Shown here one piece after another: positions 6,964 through 11,686 of a stretch of 11,686 nucleotides of DNA (the first letter of the stretch is position 1; each line of letters starts with the position of its first letter). Below the pieces are notes generated by a model that saw nothing but the letters and a program-made list of their open reading frames with translations, had not been told where the DNA came from and ran no database searches. Source of the stretch: Oribacterium sp. (GTDB lineage: Bacteria > Bacillota_A > Clostridia > Lachnospirales > Lachnospiraceae). The translations under genes were made by a program, and so were the position numbers. The DNA lies in the NCBI GenBank assembly GCA_017940955.1, contig JAGAXP010000003.1:1-11686 (forward strand), given 5' to 3'.

Positions 6964-6999
6964 CGGACCTCCCCTGAAATTTTTCCTGCAGTTTTTTTA

Positions 7000-7077
7000 C
7001 CGGTGAAGTCCTGCACATTTCATGGAGGTTTCCGAACGCATTTTCATGCCAGCGTCCGGAAACCTATGCTTCACCGG
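7000..7077 (-). other. Long stem-loop between the major pilin and sortase genes
   Basis: Nested pairing: CCGGTGAAG (7000-7008) with CTTCACCGG (7069-7077), CAT (7021-7023) with ATG (7066-7068), AGGTTTCCG (7026-7034) with CGGAAACCT (7057-7065), and ACGC (7036-7039) with GCGT (7052-7055). That is about 25 pairs with a bulge and an internal gap. On the minus strand it is followed by an A-run, not a T-run, so it is not a classical terminator. It could protect the 3' end of the pilin mRNA or mark a processing site. Confidence 0.65.
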
Positions 7078-7117
7078 ATTCTGTTAATTAAACTTCCGTA
7101 AAAAACAGCTTTACAGA

Positions 7118-8251
7118 TCAGTCCTCAAAAGACTCTTTCTTACGAAGAAATGTGAATGCCGCGCCGCCTGCAAGAGCTACCATAAGAGCATAAGGAGCGA
7201 TGTCCATAGCTACACCTGTAGGAGTTACAGCATTACGATTGTTTGTAAATGTGATCTTCTCAGCGCCTGTTGCAGGTTTGTCTGAAAGATCACCTGATAC
7301 TGTAAGATCTGTTGTTGCATTTGTAAGCTGAGAAGTTGCGCTTCCTGTTGTGCTTACTGTGTATCCATCATTAGCATTAAGATTCTCTGTGATAGTATAG
7401 GTTGTTGTATCAGGAAGACCTGCAATTTTGAATGTACCATCATCAGCAAGCTTGAGATTTGTGATGCTTGCCTTTCCATCAGCATCAAATGTTACAGTAA
7501 CATCAGTTGTGTTGTTCTTCTTAGCAGTTATTGAAGCACTCTTTGGTCCACCTGTAAGTGAAATAGTGAAATCAAACTCCTTGGTAAGCTCACCCATTGA
7601 ACCTGTTACCTGCTTCTCAAGTGTAAGATCATAAGTTGTGTATGTGTTCTTAAAACCTGTTGTCTTAGCTGAATAAGTTGCTGCAGTTCCGTTCTTGGTC
7701 GGTGCATCTGTGGAATTTGAAAGAACAGAATATTTAACCTCTAAATTATTCTGACTATTTCTTTCTACATATACATCAAGAGTCTTTGATGCATTGGTAT
7801 CATTTGTGATTGCTGTGTTATTAGATGCCTCAGCAACTGTGTATCTGTAGATACCCGGCTCAGTAAATGGAAGTGTGTTACCGAATGAACCCGTGATTGT
7901 CTGTGTTAAATCAGCGCTTGTATTATATACAGCAGAAGTAAATGTTAATGTTCCAACACCTGCTTTAATCTCCGGTGTGTTAGCTGTTGCTGCTACTGCT
8001 GTTCCAGCTTCTGCTGTAAATGTAATTGTTGCTGTTGGTGTAGGTGCAGTACTATCTGACTTAGTAAGAATCTTCTTGAACTCTACCCTATCTTCATAAA
8101 CTGTCTGTTCTGCCTGTGCTGTCTGCTCAGCAGTCCCTGTTGCCCCTGTTGCGCCTGTTTCTTCATTGTCAGCGAAAGCTCCGAAGCTCATTGATGCAGC
8201 AAGCATACCTGTCATAACAAGTGTTGCAAGTTTGTTTACATTCCTTCTCAT
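7118..8251 (-). CDS. FctA-like major pilin with two isopeptide domains and TPTG sorting signal
   Basis: Probable fibre-forming subunit, 377 residues. It starts at ATG 8249-8251, 9 nt after GAGAGGG (8261-8267). Signal peptide 1-27 (AFA then DNE), followed by a short Thr/Ala/Gly-rich stretch. Domain 1 spans about 50-204, with likely isopeptide residues K59 or K60 (FKKIL), E141 (YTVAEA) and N202 (FKNTY). Domain 2 spans about 206-340, with K213 (LEKQV), E289 (YTITEN) and N337 or N338 (FTNNRN). The sorting signal is VTPTG (342-346), then a hydrophobic segment (about 350-369) and RKKESFED. Spy0128/FctA pilins have this K-E-N logic of intramolecular Lys-Asn bonds and a PTG-type signal. The composition, very rich in Thr, Ala and Asn, is unlike the neighbours. 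The gene lies between the SipA-like and sortase genes. The 105 nt upstream holds no clear promoter, so co-transcription is likely. Confidence 0.92.
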   Translation of the reverse strand: MRRNVNKLATLVMTGMLAASMSFGAFADNEETGATGATGTAEQTAQAEQTVYEDRVEFKKILTKSDSTAPTPTATITFTAEAGTAVAATANTPEIKAGVGTLTFTSAVYNTSADLTQTITGSFGNTLPFTEPGIYRYTVAEASNNTAITNDTNASKTLDVYVERNSQNNLEVKYSVLSNSTDAPTKNGTAATYSAKTTGFKNTYTTYDLTLEKQVTGSMGELTKEFDFTISLTGGPKSASITAKKNNTTDVTVTFDADGKASITNLKLADDGTFKIAGLPDTTTYTITENLNANDGYTVSTTGSATSQLTNATTDLTVSGDLSDKPATGAEKITFTNNRNAVTPTGVAMDIAPYALMVALAGGAAFTFLRKKESFED

Positions 8252-8356
8252 AATTAATTGCCCTCTCTTAATAAAAACTACTCTTTTACCTTTTTTATAT
8301 CCAAATAAGCACCCGCACAGATACTTTATTTGATGAGATTATTACGGATACAGGTC

Positions 8357-8956
8357 TTACAGATTCGATCTTCTTATGATCGTGATGACCTTACCCTCTA
8401 TTTCATTTTTCTTTACAGCTCCAAAATAACGGCTGTCCTTGGCACCGTTTCTGTAGTCACAGAGGATGAAATATTCATCATCCTGCAGCTTTAACGGGTA
8501 CTTAACATAATCCTCATATTTAGGAGTGCTGTAAAAGATATCACTTTCAATCATGGTACTATCATTGATCTTAAGTGTTGAATCATCGGTTACTTCAACT
8601 TTGTCTCCGCCCTTTGCCACAACTCTTCCTGTGTAGGTCTTTCCATCCTTGGTAAATACCACCACATCATCGGAATTGATCCGTGTCTCAAGTCTGTAGA
8701 AAAGCATCAGGTCTCCTGCACTGATTCTTGGTTTCATATCGTCATTGGCCATAGGCTTAAGTCCGAAGATCACGAAGAACATGATGTACATCATGATGAT
8801 CATGACTATAAGTCTGGAGAAAAAGGACCTGATGTCATTTATCTGGCTGAGTCTTTTACGTCTCTTCCTGATAGCTTCATCAACAACTGTCCCCTTTTTT
8901 CCTGCGGCCTCTGACTTCCGGGAACTGTCGTCATGAGCACTGTATTCTTTACTCAT
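8357..8956 (-). CDS. sipA: SipA-like signal peptidase I homologue, catalytic residues missing (pilus assembly chaperone)
   Basis: Signal peptidase I fold of 199 residues with a long basic cytoplasmic N-terminus, one membrane segment (about 46-66) and an outer domain. Box B, normally S-M-x-P, reads D73-M-K-P-R-I-S-A-G-D, so the nucleophile Ser is Asp. Box D, normally K-R-V, reads G110-R-V-V-A-K-G-G-D, so the general-base Lys is Gly. Box E is kept as DYRNGAKDSRYFG (167-179). It should not cleave signal peptides. As I recall, Streptococcus pyogenes SipA, needed for pilus polymerisation, has the same Asp and Gly replacements. I infer that this is the chaperone-like partner of the pilin sortase. 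Its ATG shares one base with the stop of the coiled-coil gene (TAATG), and GGAGG (8963-8967) lies 6 nt upstream. Confidence 0.9.
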   Translation of the reverse strand: MSKEYSAHDDSSRKSEAAGKKGTVVDEAIRKRRKRLSQINDIRSFFSRLIVMIIMMYIMFFVIFGLKPMANDDMKPRISAGDLMLFYRLETRINSDDVVVFTKDGKTYTGRVVAKGGDKVEVTDDSTLKINDSTMIESDIFYSTPKYEDYVKYPLKLQDDEYFILCDYRNGAKDSRYFGAVKKNEIEGKVITIIRRSNL

Positions 8957-9192
8957 TACCGTCCTCCGTTTACTGTATTCAGTTTTTCTTTCAATGACTT
9001 TATTTCCTGATCCCGTTCCTCGAGAAGCGTCCGGTACTTGACCTCCTGAGCATCAAATACTGATTTGTATTCGTTGTTCAGGTCATCGATTTTTTTCCAG
9101 ACACTGTTCTCCGAAACCCCTCCGAAGAGGGATTTCCGGAACTTCATCTTTTCGATAAAGTCAGCTATATCTTCAAATGTTCTCGATGCCAT
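8956..9192 (-). CDS. Small DivIVA-like coiled-coil protein of the pilus operon
   Basis: A 78-residue product, predicted cytoplasmic, with no signal peptide or membrane segment. It starts at ATG 9190-9192, 9 nt after AAGAGG (9202-9207); an in-frame TTG at 9214-9216 overlaps the adhesin stop and is less likely. Residues 1-27 (ASRTFEDIADFIEKMKFRKS then LFGGVSENSVWKKI) recall the membrane-binding N-terminus of DivIVA/GpsB proteins, in which an F-x-x-x-L-x-G-Y core precedes a coiled coil. The rest (about 33-73) is a charged heptad-like helix, EVKYRTLLEERDQEIKSLKE. It lies 20 nt after the adhesin gene and overlaps the SipA-like gene by one base, so it is surely part of the operon. I do not recognise a named family. 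A role in placing pilus assembly at the membrane is a guess. Confidence 0.7.
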   Translation of the reverse strand: MASRTFEDIADFIEKMKFRKSLFGGVSENSVWKKIDDLNNEYKSVFDAQEVKYRTLLEERDQEIKSLKEKLNTVNGGR

Positions 9193-9212
9193 TTTCTTCC
9201 GCCTCTTATTAA

Positions 9213-11438
9213 TCAATCCTCAAACATACGACGTCTTCTGAAATCAAATGCAAGGAAACCAAGAGCACTGATTCCGGCAAACGCTATCGCGATAAATGGA
9301 AGCATATTGTCATAAAAACCGGTAGGAATCAAAGCATTAAGCGTATTTACAAAATTAATTGTGTTGACACTGCTAACCTCAAGCACATCTGTTATATTGG
9401 TCGCTTCATTTCCTTTAAGCATCTTTAAAAGACTCTTGCTTCCATCGTCCCATTTAGTCTCATACTCCGCATAAGGCATTCCGTCTTTTACCTCAACGAT
9501 CTGATAGCTTATACCAGCCGGTAATTTGATAGAAACAGACTTTGGCTGATCAACGAAGTCAGGTTTGATAGTAAATCTATATGCACCATCCCTCTGATGT
9601 ACCAATTTGATGCCTGATTTCTTATTTTCATCAAAGTTAAGACTTACGATATCATCAGTGTAAGCTTCAAGCTCGGAATTCCTGGAGGTTTCGTCAACCT
9701 TCTTCTCATAAAGATAAAGGTCAAATGTTGTCTCCTGAGCCACCGCCATGTTTCCTGTATAGGTATTGGAAACTGTCAGAGTTTCAAACTTAAGCTCATT
9801 ATAAGCTTTAAGCCTTTCCACACTATCCTCTACCATGCTTTCCATGGCTTCGATGGCTTCGATGGTCTTGCCGTCTTCACTGAAGGTGAAGGTTACATTT
9901 GTAAGTTCACCGTCAACAAGCATCGGATGATAAATCTTTTCCAAAAGTTCAAACTTATCGCTATGACTCTTCTCGGTGAAGGTGTACTTATGTCCTTCTC
10001 CTAATAAGTAATACTCCTTGTTTGCTTTATCCTTAATGGTTTTATTACCTTTCAGCTCCGGATGCTTCTCCTTGCCTTTTGCATCATAAACACTGACTAA
10101 TGTTCCGGGAGCAAGAGTGATTTTGGCTCCCTTCCATGTAACGGTGTTGTTTGTTGCATCCTTAACATCATTTACTGACGAAGCAATTTCAATGGTCTTA
10201 TATAATGCGCCGTCCTTAAACAAAGTAAGTTCAACCGGTTTGTTGTCGATGTAAGTCTCCTGTGTCTTTATATCAGACATCTTCCAGACCTTCTCGACCT
10301 GAACATCCGCACCGGTTAAATCAATCTCACCGGATTCAAGATCAATCGGTGTTTGCTCCTCTAACTTTGGAGTCTTTCCAGTCTCCTCTATAAGTTTTGA
10401 ATAATTAACCTTTGCGTATGTGTTTGTTGCAAATTTTGAAGTGCTATTTCCTATTGCATAATCATCATAAACCTTCTGATCCGGCCATACTAAAAAGCTT
10501 AATGAGTATGTAGCTCCTTCCAGCAGTTTATGATTTTTACCTTTTCCTCCTATATGCCAGTCAACTGAAGAAGTTCCATCATCTGACTTCACATAGGTGG
10601 CAGGATAAGCTTTGATAGTTTTAAGCTCTTCCTCTAATGTATTGCCATTCTTGTCTACAACACTGTATGTAAAACCTGACGTTGTACCTGAAACCTGTGT
10701 TGAAAGTGCTGAATGTGTAAGGCTTGTAATTCCATCAGTGATATCAACCTCTGCATAAGACAGATTGCCATTAATAACTTTGACTATGTCCTTAAATGTA
10801 CTGTTTATAGCATCCTGATCTGCAGCGGTACGGTAAAAACTTCCATTGTTATTTACCAGATTCTGCATATTTCCAGCATCACCGAAAATATTGATGGCAT
10901 AAAACTGCTTATTGTGATTTACCAGATCATCAGCTGCAGCTTCTGCGGCTTTCAGGCACATACCATTAGGATCATAAGTTCCTCCACCTCGATAACCTTC
11001 ACCTACCTTAGGGTCATCGTAGTAACCATTAGCATTTACTCTGTATGTCGGATTACCATCTGATACAAAAACCACATACTCAGGATCAGAATCATCAAAG
11101 TTATATTTATTTGCCTCTATCAGAGCAGCTTCCCAGTTTGTTCCTCCTTCTACTGTGTCACCGCTCTTAGAATTCAGATTTTTTATTACATTTTTCAAAG
11201 TATCAGCATCGCTATACTTTCCTGAAGGCGTATCAGCCTTACCTCCAAATGTAATAAGTCCTATCTCAACTTTCTTTTTACCATCAGTATTGTTGGCAAA
11301 CAATTCATCTATAAGATGACATACAGATACTTTAGCTGCATCAAGTCTTTTAATATCATTCTTCTTATCGTATCTTTCACCGTTATAGTTTTTTTCTTTT
11401 CCAATTTTTGTATATTGTCCGTCAACATATTTGGGATC
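9213..11438 (-). pseudogene. Pilus tip adhesin with VWA and Cna_B-type domains, 5' end disrupted
   Basis: About 741 codons are open; upstream the frame meets TAA at 11466-11468. With residues counted from TTG 11303, the VWA domain runs to about 180 and keeps GGTN (53-56) and SDGNPT (81-86), the second and third parts of the metal site. Upstream in frame are YVDGQYTKIGKEKNYNGERY and KRLDAAKVSVCHLIDEL, normal VWA sequence, but the first motif DxSxS and the signal peptide are absent. A Cna_B-like domain follows at about 333-512 (VQVEKVWK...VELTLFKDG), an FctA-like domain at about 513-655 (ends INFVNTLN), IPTG (659-662), a membrane segment and RRRRMFED. It resembles RrgA/Cpa-type tip adhesins. 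TTG 11303 has no ribosome binding site, so I treat the gene as broken by the sequence beginning near 11440. If the insertion lies further upstream than I think, this would be a 5'-incomplete gene. Confidence 0.8.
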
Positions 11439-11472
11439 TCCAAAGTTTAGTGGGGTTTTCCAAAGTTATTTA

Positions 11473-11500
11473 GGGTCAGACAGTGGGGTCTGACCCTTTT
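11473..11500 (+). terminator. Inverted repeat with T-run inside the inserted element
   Basis: GGGTCAGAC (11473-11481) pairs perfectly with GTCTGACCC (11488-11496) around AGTGGG, followed by TTTT on the plus strand. It looks like an intrinsic terminator for plus-strand transcription. It may instead be a terminal structure of the element, since its right arm carries the same GGGGTCTGA word as the nearby repeats. Confidence 0.55.
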
Positions 11501-11515
11501 ATCATGCCTTTTTAT

Positions 11516-11580
11516 TGGGGTTTAACTTTGGGGTCTGGTTTTGGGGTCTGACTGTGGGGTCTGAGATTGGGGGCTGCTAT
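11516..11580 (+). repeat. Five tandem 13-bp iteron-like repeats, TGGGGTCTGnnnn
   Basis: Units start at 11516, 11529, 11542, 11555 and 11568: TGGGGTTTAACTT, TGGGGTCTGGTTT, TGGGGTCTGACTG, TGGGGTCTGAGAT and TGGGGGCTGCTAT. The spacing is exactly 13 with no gap. Units 2 to 4 keep the first nine bases; the outer two are degenerate. A further TGGGGTCTGACCC at 11484 is out of phase and forms the hairpin arm. The array ends 3 nt before the stop of the partial ORF. Confidence 0.85.
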
Positions 11581-11583
11581 TGA

Positions 11584-11686
11584 TCAGAACCAAGTCTCTC
11601 CATCACCTCGGCTTGCTTTTTCAACCTCACGTATCCATTTCCTTGAAGCCATAGGATCATGACCTCGGTAAAGTAGATTTTTATAC
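11584..11686 (-). CDS. C-terminal fragment of an unidentified ORF, perhaps the element's transposase
   Basis: The minus-strand frame entering at the right edge gives 33 residues, YKNLLYRGHDPMASRKWI then REVEKASRGDGETWF, and stops at TGA (11584-11586). It is basic and Trp-containing. Another frame of similar length (ending RLGSDQ) is also open over this short stretch, so the frame choice is not secure. Position next to the repeat array suggests an element-encoded protein. I do not recognise the family. Confidence 0.35.
   Translation of the reverse strand, partial: YKNLLYRGHDPMASRKWIREVEKASRGDGETWF

Larger units (their letters stand above)
11440..11686 (-). mobile_element. End of an inserted, repeat-rich element (partial)
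   Basis: The sequence changes character sharply at about 11440. It holds a 20-nt repeat pair starting CCAAAGTT (11440 and 11460), a 9-bp inverted repeat, five phased 13-mers and the end of an ORF that ends 3 nt before them, and it replaces the start of the adhesin gene. GGGGTCTGACC-type repeats flank transposase-like genes in several bacteria as far as I recall, but I cannot name the family here. The other end lies outside the window. Confidence 0.55.

Noticed and set aside
10713..11063. 116-codon plus-strand open frame opposite the VWA domain
   Set aside because: Shadow of the adhesin coding strand; low-complexity Ile/Ser-rich product without ribosome binding site.
11485..11580. CRISPR-like array from the repeated TGGGGTCTG words
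   Set aside because: Units are 13 bp with 4-nt variable ends and no spacers of usual length; the phasing fits iterons or element ends.

Overview
The window looks like part of a chromosome of a motile, low-GC, Gram-positive anaerobe of the Clostridia, most likely Lachnospiraceae. Evidence for this is the AGGAGG-type ribosome binding sites, a Cache-type chemoreceptor, class B sortases, FctA-type pilins with PTG sorting signals, and a gluconate 5-dehydrogenase very close to the Firmicutes type. The family assignment is inference; no rRNA or marker gene is present.

Left part (1-3940). The 5' end of a STAS-domain anti-sigma factor antagonist leaves the window on the minus strand. A non-coding divergent region of about 330 bp separates it from a transmembrane methyl-accepting chemotaxis protein on the plus strand (469-2598). 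A 165-bp unexplained stretch and a strong terminator follow. Next comes a monocistronic gluconate 5-dehydrogenase gene (2946-3818) with a clear promoter and two LacI-family-type operators, one of them cre-like. It ends at an 18-bp-stem terminator that also faces the opposing pilus operon.

Right part (4037-11438, all minus strand, read right to left): a sortase-assembled pilus operon. The order of transcription is: VWA/Cna_B tip adhesin (broken at its 5' end), small DivIVA-like coiled-coil protein, SipA-like signal peptidase homologue with both catalytic residues lost, two-domain FctA-like major pilin, class B sortase, second pilin with a Ser/Gly linker and VLGA repeats (probable base or anchor subunit), and a second class B sortase. 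The genes work together as a pilus factory. Pilins are exported, a SipA-like chaperone helps a sortase join major-pilin subunits through TPTG-type signals, the adhesin caps the fibre, and a QTGD-type subunit probably ends polymerisation or anchors it to the wall. Both sortase genes sit behind long leaders with stable hairpins, which could set the pilin-to-sortase ratio.

Far right (about 11440-11686): foreign-looking DNA with five phased 13-bp TGGGGTCTG repeats, a 9-bp inverted repeat and the C-terminus of an unidentified ORF. It interrupts the adhesin gene just downstream of where its signal peptide and the first VWA metal-binding motif should be, so the operon has probably lost its native start here.
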